From positions 1 through 46,128 of the forward strand of contig NZ_JAUSOO010000158.1 of the NCBI RefSeq assembly GCF_030656115.1: a DNA stretch of 46,128 nt. Direction: 5' to 3'. Made by a program: the position numbers and the translations under genes. The notes below the pieces were generated by a model. It worked only from the letters and a program-made list of their open reading frames with translations. It was not told the origin of the DNA and made no database searches. Within the stretch, counting starts at the first letter, position 1; each line of letters starts with the position of its first letter. Below are positions 8,604 through 16,718 of the stretch, piece by piece. This DNA is from Hydrogenophaga sp. Lineage in GTDB: Bacteria; Pseudomonadota; Gammaproteobacteria; Burkholderiales; Burkholderiaceae_C.

Positions 8604-8640
8604 AACACCCCCGTGTATGAACCGCGTCAAGGAGATCAAT

Positions 8641-10311
8641 ATGCTTTCAGCCCAAGTGGATCGGTTTGTTCACGACCGCCTGCCGCCGCCCGAACAGGAG
8701 CCCGAGCTGCGCTACGACCTGCCCGAGCTGCAAGCCCTGCAAGCGCCAGACACGCCCCTCAACCTGGTGCAGGCGCTGTTTGACCGCGCGCAAGCCCATG
8801 GCCACGCCGACCGCCCGTTCTTGCGCAGCGACGAGCGCACGCTCACCTATGCACAAGCCCGCGCCGAGGTGAACCGCCTGTCCAATGTGCTGGCACAGAC
8901 GGGCCTGCAACCCGGCAACCGGGTGCTGCTGCGCGGCGGCAACTCGGTGGCCATGGCACTGGCCTGGCTGGCCGTGGTGCAGAGCGGCCTGATCGCGGTG
9001 GCCACCATGCCGCTGCTGCGCGCCACCGAACTCAAGGCCATCATCGACAAGTCGAAGCCGTCGGCCGCGCTGTGCGACGCGAAGCTGCAAGACGAACTCA
9101 AAGCCGCGCTGGCACAAAGCCCAGAAACCGCCGCCCTGCCCCTGCGCCTGTTCAACACCGGCGACGCCGTGGACGGCTCCCTGGAAGCGCTGGCCCGCCA
9201 CGCCAGCGACACCGCCACGCCCTGCCCCACCCGCGCCGACGACATCGCGCTGCTGGCCTTCACCTCGGGCACCACCGGCAGCCCCAAGGCGGCGGTGCAC
9301 AGCCACCGCGATGTGCTCGCCGCCTGCGAAACCTGGCCGCGCCACGTGCTGCGCGCCACGCCCGACGACATCGTCATGGGCTCACCACCGCTGGCCTTCA
9401 CCTTCGGCCTGGGCGGCCTGCTCATCTTCCCCATGTGGGCCGGGGCCTCGGTCTACTTCCCCAGCATTCCGTACACGCCCGAAGCCATGGTGAAACTCAT
9501 CGGCCAAGTGGGCGCCACCCTCTGCTACCCCGCGCCCACCTTCTACCGGCAGATGGCGGCTTTCGCCCAACAGCACGGCATCGGAAAGCTGCGCATCAGC
9601 GTCAGCGCGGGCGAGGGTCTGCCCGACGCCACCCGCCAGCTCTGGAAAGACGCCAGTGGCCTGGAAATGCTCGACGGCATCGGCGCCACCGAGATGTTTC
9701 ACATCTTCATCTCCGCCGCGCCAGCGGACGTGAAGCGCGGCGCCATCGGCCGCGTGGTGCCGGGCTACCAAGCGAAGATCGTGGACGAGCAAGGCCGCGA
9801 GCTGCCACGCGGCACCGTGGGCCGCCTGGCAGTGAAAGGCCCCACCGGCTGCAGGTACCTGGACGATCCGCGCCAGGCCGCCTACGTGCAAGACGGCTGG
9901 AACTTCCCCGGCGACGCCTTCATGCAAGACGCCGACGGCTACTTCGTCTACCAGGCCCGCACCGACGACATGATCATCACCGCCGGCTACAACGTGGCCG
10001 GCCCCGAAGTGGAAGCCGCCCTGCTGCAACACCCGGCGGTGGCCGAGTGCGGCGTGGTGGGCCGACCCGACGACGAGCGCGGCATGATCGTGGTGGCCTA
10101 CGTGGTGCTCAAGCCCGGCGAAGTGGCCGACGCCGCGCAAGCCAAAACGCTGCAAGACCATGTGAAACACACCCTGGCACCCTACAAATACCCACGCGAC
10201 GTGGTGTTTGTGGCGCAACTGCCGCGCACCGAAACCGGCAAGCTGCAGCGCTTTGCCCTGCGCAAACGGGCCACCGAATCCGCAACGCTCCCAACACCCA
10301 CCACACCATGA
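8641..10311 (+). CDS. Aryl-CoA ligase (2-aminobenzoate-CoA ligase-like)
   Basis: 556 residues starting at ATG 8641, preceded by AAGGAG (8629-8634) at ideal spacing, so the ATG at 8617 is not favoured. It has full adenylate-forming motifs: P-loop FTSGTTGSPK (207-216), A5 GIGATEMFHIF, A7/A8 with a GD and the hinge YQARTDDMIITAGYN, and A10 Lys near 534 (TETGKLQRFALR). It closely resembles the benzoate/2-aminobenzoate-CoA ligase branch, including the SPPLAFTFGLGGLL segment. It activates the aromatic acid to its CoA thioester, the first step of the operon's pathway. The last gene of the operon overlaps its stop (ATGA). The amino versus hydroxy substrate is not resolved by sequence inspection alone. 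Confidence 0.92.
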   Translation: MLSAQVDRFVHDRLPPPEQEPELRYDLPELQALQAPDTPLNLVQALFDRAQAHGHADRPFLRSDERTLTYAQARAEVNRLSNVLAQTGLQPGNRVLLRGGNSVAMALAWLAVVQSGLIAVATMPLLRATELKAIIDKSKPSAALCDAKLQDELKAALAQSPETAALPLRLFNTGDAVDGSLEALARHASDTATPCPTRADDIALLAFTSGTTGSPKAAVHSHRDVLAACETWPRHVLRATPDDIVMGSPPLAFTFGLGGLLIFPMWAGASVYFPSIPYTPEAMVKLIGQVGATLCYPAPTFYRQMAAFAQQHGIGKLRISVSAGEGLPDATRQLWKDASGLEMLDGIGATEMFHIFISAAPADVKRGAIGRVVPGYQAKIVDEQGRELPRGTVGRLAVKGPTGCRYLDDPRQAAYVQDGWNFPGDAFMQDADGYFVYQARTDDMIITAGYNVAGPEVEAALLQHPAVAECGVVGRPDDERGMIVVAYVVLKPGEVADAAQAKTLQDHVKHTLAPYKYPRDVVFVAQLPRTETGKLQRFALRKRATESATLPTPTTP

Positions 10312-10700
10312 AACACCTGCAACCGCCCGGCTGGGCCACCCCCAAGGGCTACGCCAACGGCGTGGCCGCGCGCGGCACGCTGATTTTTGTCGGCGGGCAA
10401 ATCGGCTGGAACAGCGCCCAACAATTCGAGAGCGACGACTTCATCGCCCAGACCCGCCAGGCGCTGGCCAACATCCACGCCGTGCTGGCCTGCGCCGGTG
10501 CCGGCCCCGAACACATGGTGCGCATGACCTGGTACATCGTGGACCGGGTGGAATACAACGCCCGCCTGCGCGAGCTGGGCACGGTCTACCGCGAGATATT
10601 GGGCAAAAACTTCCCCGCCATGACCTGCGTGGAAGTGAGTGCCTTGGTGGAAGAACGGGCCAAGGTCGAGATTGAAGTGACGGCGGTGTTGCCGGATTGA
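10308..10700 (+). CDS. RidA/YjgF-fold protein lacking the canonical catalytic Arg
   Basis: 130 residues. The start ATG overlaps the ligase stop (ATGA); the open frame upstream is an antisense-like shadow. RidA-fold features are 'GTLIFVGGQIGWN', 'QTRQALANIHAVLACAGAGPEHMVRMTWYI', 'YREILGKNFPAMTCVEVSAL' and 'KVEIEVTAVL'. Canonical RidA deaminases have Arg105 in RSCVEV; here residue 105 is Met (AMTCVEV) while Cys107 is kept, placing it in a Rid subgroup outside the classical enamine/imine deaminases. Being the last gene of the aromatic-CoA operon, it may handle an enamine, imine or keto intermediate of 2-aminobenzoyl-CoA breakdown. That role is inferred and the missing Arg argues for caution. Confidence 0.88.
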   Translation: MKHLQPPGWATPKGYANGVAARGTLIFVGGQIGWNSAQQFESDDFIAQTRQALANIHAVLACAGAGPEHMVRMTWYIVDRVEYNARLRELGTVYREILGKNFPAMTCVEVSALVEERAKVEIEVTAVLPD

Positions 10701-10818
10701 ACACCCAGGGCGTCTCATTCCATTTCCATTTCAACCGTGCACTTTGTCGGCTTCGCTTGCCGTACGTTTGTACTGTCTGCGCTTCGCCTTCGCGTTCACG
10801 ATGGATCTGGAAACGGAA
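10701..10818. other. Operon-end spacer with long-range inverted repeat
   Basis: No gene is seen. ATTCCATTTCCA (10717-10728) and TGGAAACGGAAT (10808-10819) are inverted copies matching at 11 of 12 positions and enclose about 80 nt. The right arm reaches the stop codon of the following ATPase remnant. It may be a remnant-associated or transcription-ending structure; there is no T-run. Confidence 0.4.
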
Positions 10819-11019
10819 TCACAGCGCGGCCAGCGGGACCGCCCACATGCCCTCGCCAAAAGGAAGTGCCTTGTCACCGTCATACAGGACGATGCCGGCG
10901 ATGAAGTCATTGCCGGTGTGCTCCTTGAGCCGCCGCAGCCCCTTGAAATCGACGGCCGACACGGTAGCTGCCGCCTTGACCTCAATGCCCATCACCTTAT
11001 GCATCTGGCAACCGTCCAA
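10819..11019 (-). pseudogene. C-terminal remnant of a DUF4143-type AAA ATPase
   Basis: The 66-codon frame contains GIEVKAAATVSAVDFKGLRR followed by LKEHTGNDFIAGIVLYDGDKALPFGEGMWAVPLAAL. This matches the very end of DUF4143-type ATPases (nuclease-like 'GVEVKASATV...DFRGLRKL...F.AGVVLYDG...FG..LWAVPL.ALW'), which are normally about 400 residues. Only the tail is present; the stop codon at 10819-10821 is in its expected place. Upstream homology stops near 10990 and runs into the 23-bp tandem repeat, so a recombination or transposition event probably removed the rest. It is not expected to make a functional protein. Confidence 0.65.
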
Positions 11020-11079
11020 AACAACATAGACGAACCGTCCAAAACGACATGCATAAGCCGTCTAAAACCACATGGACTC
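11011..11079. repeat. Three 23-bp imperfect tandem repeats (possible IS21-like terminal repeats)
   Basis: Three units start at 11011, 11034 and 11057. On the minus strand each carries TGTNGTTTTRGACGG; the period is exactly 23 nt. IS21-family ends begin with TG and contain several copies of a short terminal repeat, so this could be a leftover IS end at the breakpoint of the ATPase remnant. No istA or istB coding sequence is seen nearby, so the IS link is an inference. Confidence 0.6.
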
Positions 11080-11135
11080 CATCAACCGTGTGGACAACGG
11101 CGTGATTTGGCTGCTGGTGCGCGTGGATCAGGGCT

Positions 11136-12755
11136 TCAAGCCGCTTCCACCTCAAAGCCCACGATGTTACGGCTGGCTTTGTTGAACTCCACCCCGATCA
11201 AGTGAATCGGTTCACCCCGTGCGCGGTACTTTTCTGCGTAGTGCTTGTTTTTGATCTGCTCCAAGGCCTTGCCCTGCGGGTTGCCATCAATGGCCTTGAA
11301 CTCAAAGATATACACATAGCCGTTGAACAGCACAGCCATGTCGATGCGGCCTTGGTTGGTGGCGTCTTCTAATCGGATGTCCAAGCCCAGCGCGGCAAAG
11401 TGGCTGTAGAAGATGCTAGCGTAGTAGCCCTCGTACTGCGCAATCGGGCTGTTGCGGTACCAGTCGCGCGGGATGGTGGCAAAGAAGGCGTGAAACAGCG
11501 GCTGCAGCGCGGGCAGGTCGTTGGCCAGCAGCAGGTCGTACAGTTGGCTGATGTGCGGGCCGGGGATCGAAGACCCGCCGCACCAATGCTTGAGCAGGCT
11601 GCTGTTCATGCTGGCCTGCACTCCCTTGTTGGGGTATTTAAGCGTGAGCACTTGTCGACCCGGAATTTTCCTGACCGAATCAACCGTCAAATACCCGGCC
11701 TGAAACATCAGTGCTTCCGGCACGATGTCGTCCACATCCAACGTGGACAACAACCCTTCCTCGCCCACGGCCTGCCCCAGCTTGGGTGTGAACACCTGCC
11801 GCTCGGCCAGCAACTGGATGAGAAAGGCGGGTGGGTCGGCTTCCACCCAGTCAGGTGTGAACACGCGGTGGTGAAACAGCTCCAGCACATCAAACGGGTT
11901 GTAAACACGCTCGCCCAGCCAGTTGTAGCCGTTGTACCAGCGGCGGATTTCTTCGCGGTCCAAGCCCGGCAGCTCGGGGGCAAATACCGTGTCCACATCG
12001 TTGTCGGTGAATCCGCACAGGCCGCTGTAGCGCGGGTCCAGCGTGATGTCTTGCAGGTTGTTCAGCCCCGAGAACATACTGGCCGTGCTGAACTTGCTCA
12101 CACCGGTGAGGAGTACAAATTTCAGGTGCTCGTTGGCATCTTTCAAGACGGAATACAGGTTCATCAACCCCATGCGCATTTTGGAGGCCGTAGCGCTGTC
12201 GGCGATGTTGTCCCGAACCGGCTTGTCGCATTCGTCAATCAGCACCACCACGCGCTGGCCGCTGGCTTGGTGGACTTGGGCAATCAGCTCGGAAAATTGC
12301 CCGCTGATGCCGGTGCTGGTTTGCGTGCAGGTCACGCCCAGCAGGCGCTGGTTGTCCAACAGCAACCCGCGTATGCGTTCATCCAGTTCAGCCCGGCTTT
12401 GCAACACGCCATCGCCAAAGCTGATGCGAATCACCGGATGCTTTTTCGTCCAATCCCATCGGTTTTCGGCAGCCAGCCCTTTGAACAATGCCTTGTTGCC
12501 CTCGAACATTTCTTTGAGCGTGTCCAGAAACAGGCTTTTGCCAAAACGCCTTGGGCGGCTGAGGAAATAGTAGGTGCCCGTCTGCGCCAAGTCCACCGCA
12601 AAGCCCGATTTGTCAGCGTAGTAACAGCCATCTTCCATCAGGCGCGACAGGGTTTGCAAGCCGATGGTCAGGCGCTTGCGCGGGGTGGGACCGCTGTCGG
12701 GCTGGACAGCGGCATCCGCTGTGGCAGGGACTGGCTGGGGCGCAGGTCGGGTCAT
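11136..12755 (-). CDS. AAA-ATPase-like / PD-(D/E)XK nuclease-domain protein (PF09820/PF08011 type)
   Basis: 539 residues from the ATG at 12755; the frame is open to 12842 but that extension looks unlike the family and would nearly touch the next gene. After a Pro/Ala-rich leader the family start 'RLTIGLQTLSRLMEDGCYYADKSGF' appears, then the Walker-A variant RPRRFGKS (67-74), Walker B VVLIDECDKP (170-179) and, near residues 469-490, GRIDMAVLFNGYVYIFEFKA, a PD-(D/E)XK core with Asp, Glu and Lys (D-x12-E-x-K). Proteins of this build are common, often multicopy and horizontally spread; their function is unknown, with roles in mobile-element or defence biology suspected. It is GC-rich, unlike the GTPase block further right. 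Confidence 0.85.
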   Translation of the reverse strand: MTRPAPQPVPATADAAVQPDSGPTPRKRLTIGLQTLSRLMEDGCYYADKSGFAVDLAQTGTYYFLSRPRRFGKSLFLDTLKEMFEGNKALFKGLAAENRWDWTKKHPVIRISFGDGVLQSRAELDERIRGLLLDNQRLLGVTCTQTSTGISGQFSELIAQVHQASGQRVVVLIDECDKPVRDNIADSATASKMRMGLMNLYSVLKDANEHLKFVLLTGVSKFSTASMFSGLNNLQDITLDPRYSGLCGFTDNDVDTVFAPELPGLDREEIRRWYNGYNWLGERVYNPFDVLELFHHRVFTPDWVEADPPAFLIQLLAERQVFTPKLGQAVGEEGLLSTLDVDDIVPEALMFQAGYLTVDSVRKIPGRQVLTLKYPNKGVQASMNSSLLKHWCGGSSIPGPHISQLYDLLLANDLPALQPLFHAFFATIPRDWYRNSPIAQYEGYYASIFYSHFAALGLDIRLEDATNQGRIDMAVLFNGYVYIFEFKAIDGNPQGKALEQIKNKHYAEKYRARGEPIHLIGVEFNKASRNIVGFEVEAA

Positions 12756-12843
12756 GGCAGGGATGGAAAGACAAAAATGCTGTTGGCATTTGAACCGCAT
12801 TGTGCGGGAAGCTGCGGCAGACGGGGCCTGCCTCACATTCACA

Positions 12844-13056
12844 TCAACGCCGCCACAGCTTGCCTAGGGTTTGCAAACCAGCCGCCAGCGCGGAGGCCAG
12901 CGCATCCGCAGGCCGGGTGACCAAGCTGCCATGGCCACAAGCCGGACAGCGCGAGAAATGCTCCCCCGGCCCCAACGCATCGCTGCGCGGCGCCACGGTT
13001 TTGGACCAACCGCATTGCGGGCAGATGTAGGTGTGGGCATGGGGGCGGATGGGCAT
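12844..13056 (-). CDS. Small zinc-ribbon protein
   Basis: 70 residues with two CxxC knuckles (Cys12/Cys15 in YICPQCGWSKT; Cys37/Cys40 in FSRCPACGHGS), forming a likely zinc ribbon, then a short Ala-rich helix ending in LGKLWRR. Similar short 'CPQCGWSKT' proteins occur as hypothetical proteins in Comamonadaceae. It lies just upstream of the AAA ATPase gene on the same strand, with an 88-nt gap to that gene's preferred start, and may be cotranscribed with it. It could bind nucleic acid or a protein partner; no function can be assigned. The start lacks a strong ribosome-binding site. Confidence 0.6.
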   Translation of the reverse strand: MPIRPHAHTYICPQCGWSKTVAPRSDALGPGEHFSRCPACGHGSLVTRPADALASALAAGLQTLGKLWRR

Positions 13057-13227
13057 GGCGATGTGGCCAGTTGTGGTGATGGCGTTACCGAGCCACCGTC
13101 TGTTTCAGGCAATACGCCACGATCTCGGCGTAAAGGAATACGCAGGAAAGGCTGGCATTGTCAACCAGCAGAGTCTTCACTTCAGCAAGAATTTTATTGC
13201 CGAAGGCCTTTTCAGCATGCTAAAAAT
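13057..13227. other. Left junction of the AT-rich island; possible gene remnant
   Basis: Base composition drops across this stretch. A plus-strand open frame continuing through it reads SHRLFQAIRHDLGVKEYAGK and onward as protein-like sequence, but has no proper start and ends inside the 3' end of the GTPase gene at 13291. It could be a decayed gene fragment. No terminator with a T-run is visible for the GTPase operon here. Confidence 0.25.
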
Positions 13228-14901
13228 TCATTTTGTTGTTGGTGTTAGATCTAGCCCTAGCTTTGTAGCAAAAGTTCTCAGAGTTAATTGACTATCATTG
13301 TCGAAGAGTGAAAAATAACCGAATACAACAGAGCCACCCAAAACAAATACAGCCAAGTATTTCAAGATCCAATGGTAATTTTTCGCCTTCGCCGCATCAA
13401 TTCGCTTCCAAACATGCTTTGTTTTATCATCTGTGATCGTTCCATCATCATTAGCACTATATTTTTTTTCCAAAATTCTCTTGGCAGCTACAGTTTTATC
13501 AATCACTTTACTATTGATATCACTCCACTGCTGCCAAAACTCCTCTGGTACAAATTTATCGAACTGCTCGGATGTAGAGTAAATTTCAATTTCCTGCGCT
13601 GCTGAATGCTGTTTATTCGCAATACCATACAACCAAACTCTTCCAGCATGTAGCAATGTTGATTTGGGAGCAGGTTGCAAAATCGGGCATATCGGGAGCT
13701 TACCTACTTTAGCGTATGCTTTTTTTAAAGTTGAAAAGAAATCAAATTCTATTTTTTTCAACAATGGAAATACTTCATTTTCTAACACTGCAATACGGTC
13801 TTTCGCCGCGTCATGGATGGGTTCTAAACCACCAACGTTCTGCTGCGCCAGAATTTTATTGACATACCCAAGCTGGGCGAGCGCATGAGCTCTTTCCGAA
13901 TCAAGATAATTTGAGTAACGCGAGAACAAAATCGAGAAATTACGCGCAAATGTCGGCACTGCTTTGCTCGCATTCCATTTGTTAAAATATTTGGTGATTG
14001 AGTTTATTGAATTCACCAAACTGGCTCTGGTGCTTACGGCAATAACATCGACGACAGGAATACCATATTGCGATAATTTATTTCGAACCTCCAGCAATAC
14101 CTTCTCAACATCAGCATTTGGTTTACTGTCTGCCTTTGTCAAAACTACAAGAAGCGGTATTTCGGGACTAAGTGCCCCCAAAAACTGCATATCGCTAGTG
14201 GTCATGGTTCCTTTGTTTATATCAACAGTCCAGATTATTGCATTCGCTGCATTTAATTGAGACTGAGCCAGTTGCGCATCCAATCGTCCATGCGAGTGAG
14301 AGTCATCGGGGTTATATCCGGGCGTATCCGAAATGGCTAAGTTTTCCCATTTAAAGTCAGTTCGAGTTATAAAAACATTTTGCAAAATACCTGCTATTTG
14401 GCTGCCGTATTTTTCCAACTCCCCACCCTTTCCGTGTTTAAGCGAAGCAAACTCAGACTCGGATAGCAAAATGGGGTGGCCATGCAAATTAAGTGCATGA
14501 ATTTCATTTTTTGAGCCATGCAGTACAAAAGTAGGCTGGGAAGTCACCTTTGCAATATCAGAAGGCAATAGTTTTACGCCGAGAAGTTTATTAATCAAAC
14601 TGGATTTTCCAGCACTAAATGCCCCGCCTATAGCTACGACAAATTTTGTCGCAGTAGCTGGGTAGATGCAAAACATCTTAAATCTATCCAACTCATGAAG
14701 CATTGCCGTATAGACTTCAATGAAGTCACTAGGACTTTCCTTGCGCGATAGATTGACAAGATCCACCTTGATTAAATGCTCCAACCTCCTCAGATCCTCC
14801 TCAATAATCTGCACACTATTAAAAGGCTGGTGCGCAGTGCTGCGACACATAAAACCATAGCGCGAAACCAGTTCGCTTGGGCTAATATAAGGTATTTTCA
14901 T
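13228..14901 (-). CDS. Dynamin-like GTPase with C-terminal membrane segment (LeoB/LeoC-like), third gene of GTPase operon
   Basis: 557 residues from the ATG at 14901; an in-frame TTG at 14943 would add 14 residues. Large-GTPase motifs are G1 GGAFSAGKSS (92-101), a switch-I Thr in KVTSQPT, G3 DTPGYN (192-197) and G4 TKAD (255-258). The Ala/Ser before the GK is typical of bacterial dynamin-like proteins. A helical region follows, and a single hydrophobic segment (YLAVFVLGGSVVFGYFSLF, about 515-533) lies near the C terminus, suggesting membrane anchoring. The gene is markedly AT-rich with AT-ending codons, unlike the flanking GC-rich genes. It lies 52 nt (or 10 nt with TTG) after the second GTPase gene. 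Partnership with the two other GTPases, as in LeoABC/Eleos systems, is inferred. Confidence 0.88.
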   Translation of the reverse strand: MKIPYISPSELVSRYGFMCRSTAHQPFNSVQIIEEDLRRLEHLIKVDLVNLSRKESPSDFIEVYTAMLHELDRFKMFCIYPATATKFVVAIGGAFSAGKSSLINKLLGVKLLPSDIAKVTSQPTFVLHGSKNEIHALNLHGHPILLSESEFASLKHGKGGELEKYGSQIAGILQNVFITRTDFKWENLAISDTPGYNPDDSHSHGRLDAQLAQSQLNAANAIIWTVDINKGTMTTSDMQFLGALSPEIPLLVVLTKADSKPNADVEKVLLEVRNKLSQYGIPVVDVIAVSTRASLVNSINSITKYFNKWNASKAVPTFARNFSILFSRYSNYLDSERAHALAQLGYVNKILAQQNVGGLEPIHDAAKDRIAVLENEVFPLLKKIEFDFFSTLKKAYAKVGKLPICPILQPAPKSTLLHAGRVWLYGIANKQHSAAQEIEIYSTSEQFDKFVPEEFWQQWSDINSKVIDKTVAAKRILEKKYSANDDGTITDDKTKHVWKRIDAAKAKNYHWILKYLAVFVLGGSVVFGYFSLFDNDSQLTLRTFATKLGLDLTPTTK

Positions 14902-14953
14902 CAACGGACGACAGTAGATTAAATGATTACTTCGTATATCCAAACTTCACACA

Positions 14954-16672
14954 TTAAGAGTTATTAATTTTACCAATAAAATCTTTAATTACACCTAAAT
15001 CTGCCTGGTAAGTCTTGAGCTTCATCTTGAATGCAGCTTGTCCCTGTTCTAGCTCCGTTTTTAACCGAAGAAGCGTTTTTTCATGATTTGCCTGCTCCGT
15101 TTTAACGGATTCTTTGATTGCATTCTTGGCATCCTCGATGCGTTTTTGTAATTCAGGGCGAATTTTTTCAGAAACATCGTTTGCCACCTTTGGAATGATA
15201 TTGTTGGCCAACTGACTCCTAATATATTCTCGCCTCGCGACTTCAGGATCGACTTTTGGAGTCGATGATTTACTACCGAATGCAGTACTAAGAAATACAA
15301 GAAGGACACCACTAACGAGTGTTGCAATAGGGCCAAATACAGGTATAGCAACAATGGCAGGCAAGGCAGCTAAAGCACCTTTTTTCCAATCAAAATCAGA
15401 TGAGTTACCTATCTGAGCGCTGGGCAAACTCAATGAAAGATCAATAACAACGTCTTTTGGCACCACCGCTTGTACATTAGTTAAATATCGATGTACTTCG
15501 GGTTTAAAGTCCTCATCTAAACCCATGGTTACAGATAACCGCACCGCCTCATTGACCGCAATTTGCATATCTCCTCCACTAGCGGCAGTATTGGTCAACC
15601 CGCTGAGTTGTGAGGTTAGTGTGCTCTTGATTCGACCTGCAATTTTATCAAGTATCACAGCTAATCGGCTTTGTAGTTCGTCCGTTTGACTTTGCAATTC
15701 GTTATTGAAGCGGTCGTAGCTTTGCTGTGCAGTTTGCAGCTGCGCATGTATGGTCTCACTTTCACAGTCAATTCCATTGCAAAGGGTTTCCACTCTTTTT
15801 TGCAAATTTCCCATGCGCTCCAGCCAGGGCGCCACTATGGCTTGTCTGAAAACAGGTTCTGCCATCACTTCAAGCTCAAGAAGTGCTTGTGTAAATTCCC
15901 CGACACCAATTCGCTTGGACACTGCGGAAATAGCGATCATGCGAACAGGTGGTTTCCCCATGATGGTTTCAAGCTCTTGCGCGACTTTCATTTTCACAGC
16001 TTCGATGTCATTGGGTGGCTTCTTATCTGCTTTGGTCACTATACCGACTACCGGCATGTTGTGAAGTCGGAGTTCGTTCAATAGCTTGCGAATATCATCC
16101 CGAACTGTGCCCTCATCCGCGCTGACAGCTACGCAGTAGGCTAGGCTGTTTGACACATAACCATCAATGGCTTGGTTATGTGCTTGTGCATTTGAATTCC
16201 AACCAGGCATATCCACAATACGTATATGTGGAATTTGTGCAAGCTGTGGAATGTTTAGGCTTACCTCTACCCAACCAGCAGGATGATTTTCAGATTTTCT
16301 TTGCAGAACAGCCAGATCATTTTTCTGAACTTGCTTGCGTGTTAATTTAACGGTACGACCATCGGAAAAACGCCCGATAAATTGGTCATTTTCACCATAT
16401 CCTAATTCGGCGGGTACCGCAGTCTCCGGCGTAACCTCAACGCTGAATAGCGGCTCCTGTCCTTCTTGGTGCGCAAAAGCGTTCAGCAATCGTGATTTGC
16501 CAGCGCTAAATCCTCCTACAACAGGTGTTCTGACTATGAAATTCCGCACTGAATTTTCGAATACATCTTGTGTGCTAACTACATTTTTCATCTCAGCAGG
16601 GGGGTTATATTTGGCTGTTAATGCATTTGCGATTGGAAGTGTTTGTAGCAGCAACTCTTGAATTTTAAACAT
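14954..16672 (-). CDS. Dynamin-like GTPase with internal hydrophobic hairpin (LeoB/LeoC-like), second gene of GTPase operon
   Basis: 572 residues; AGAGG lies 7 nt before the ATG at 16672. Motifs are G1 GGFSAGKS (53-60), switch-I Thr in TPETAVPAEL, G3 DMPGWN (154-159) and G4 TKAD (213-216). A long helical, coiled-coil-prone region follows (about 280-360). A hydrophobic stretch at about 433-465 (ALPAIVAIPVFGPIATLVSG and beyond) has the look of a dynamin-like membrane hairpin or paddle, and a second charged coiled coil (about 500-565) ends the protein. This neck/trunk plus paddle layout is what bacterial dynamins use to bind and reshape membranes. It is AT-rich like its neighbours and lies 46 nt after the LeoA-like gene, on the same strand. 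Confidence 0.9.
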   Translation of the reverse strand: MFKIQELLLQTLPIANALTAKYNPPAEMKNVVSTQDVFENSVRNFIVRTPVVGGFSAGKSRLLNAFAHQEGQEPLFSVEVTPETAVPAELGYGENDQFIGRFSDGRTVKLTRKQVQKNDLAVLQRKSENHPAGWVEVSLNIPQLAQIPHIRIVDMPGWNSNAQAHNQAIDGYVSNSLAYCVAVSADEGTVRDDIRKLLNELRLHNMPVVGIVTKADKKPPNDIEAVKMKVAQELETIMGKPPVRMIAISAVSKRIGVGEFTQALLELEVMAEPVFRQAIVAPWLERMGNLQKRVETLCNGIDCESETIHAQLQTAQQSYDRFNNELQSQTDELQSRLAVILDKIAGRIKSTLTSQLSGLTNTAASGGDMQIAVNEAVRLSVTMGLDEDFKPEVHRYLTNVQAVVPKDVVIDLSLSLPSAQIGNSSDFDWKKGALAALPAIVAIPVFGPIATLVSGVLLVFLSTAFGSKSSTPKVDPEVARREYIRSQLANNIIPKVANDVSEKIRPELQKRIEDAKNAIKESVKTEQANHEKTLLRLKTELEQGQAAFKMKLKTYQADLGVIKDFIGKINNS

Positions 16673-16718
16673 GTGAATACCTCTTGATGAAAATCGATAG
16701 ACAAGGTGCGACGTATAC

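Noticed and set aside
7341..8639. Long minus-strand open frame (432 codons) opposite the acyl-CoA dehydrogenase gene
   Set aside because: Shadow of GC-rich codon bias; the plus strand carries clear acyl-CoA dehydrogenase motifs and the antisense protein is low-complexity His/Gly/Ala-rich.
11011..11079. CRISPR array
   Set aside because: Three contiguous 23-bp imperfect units without spacers and no cas genes nearby.
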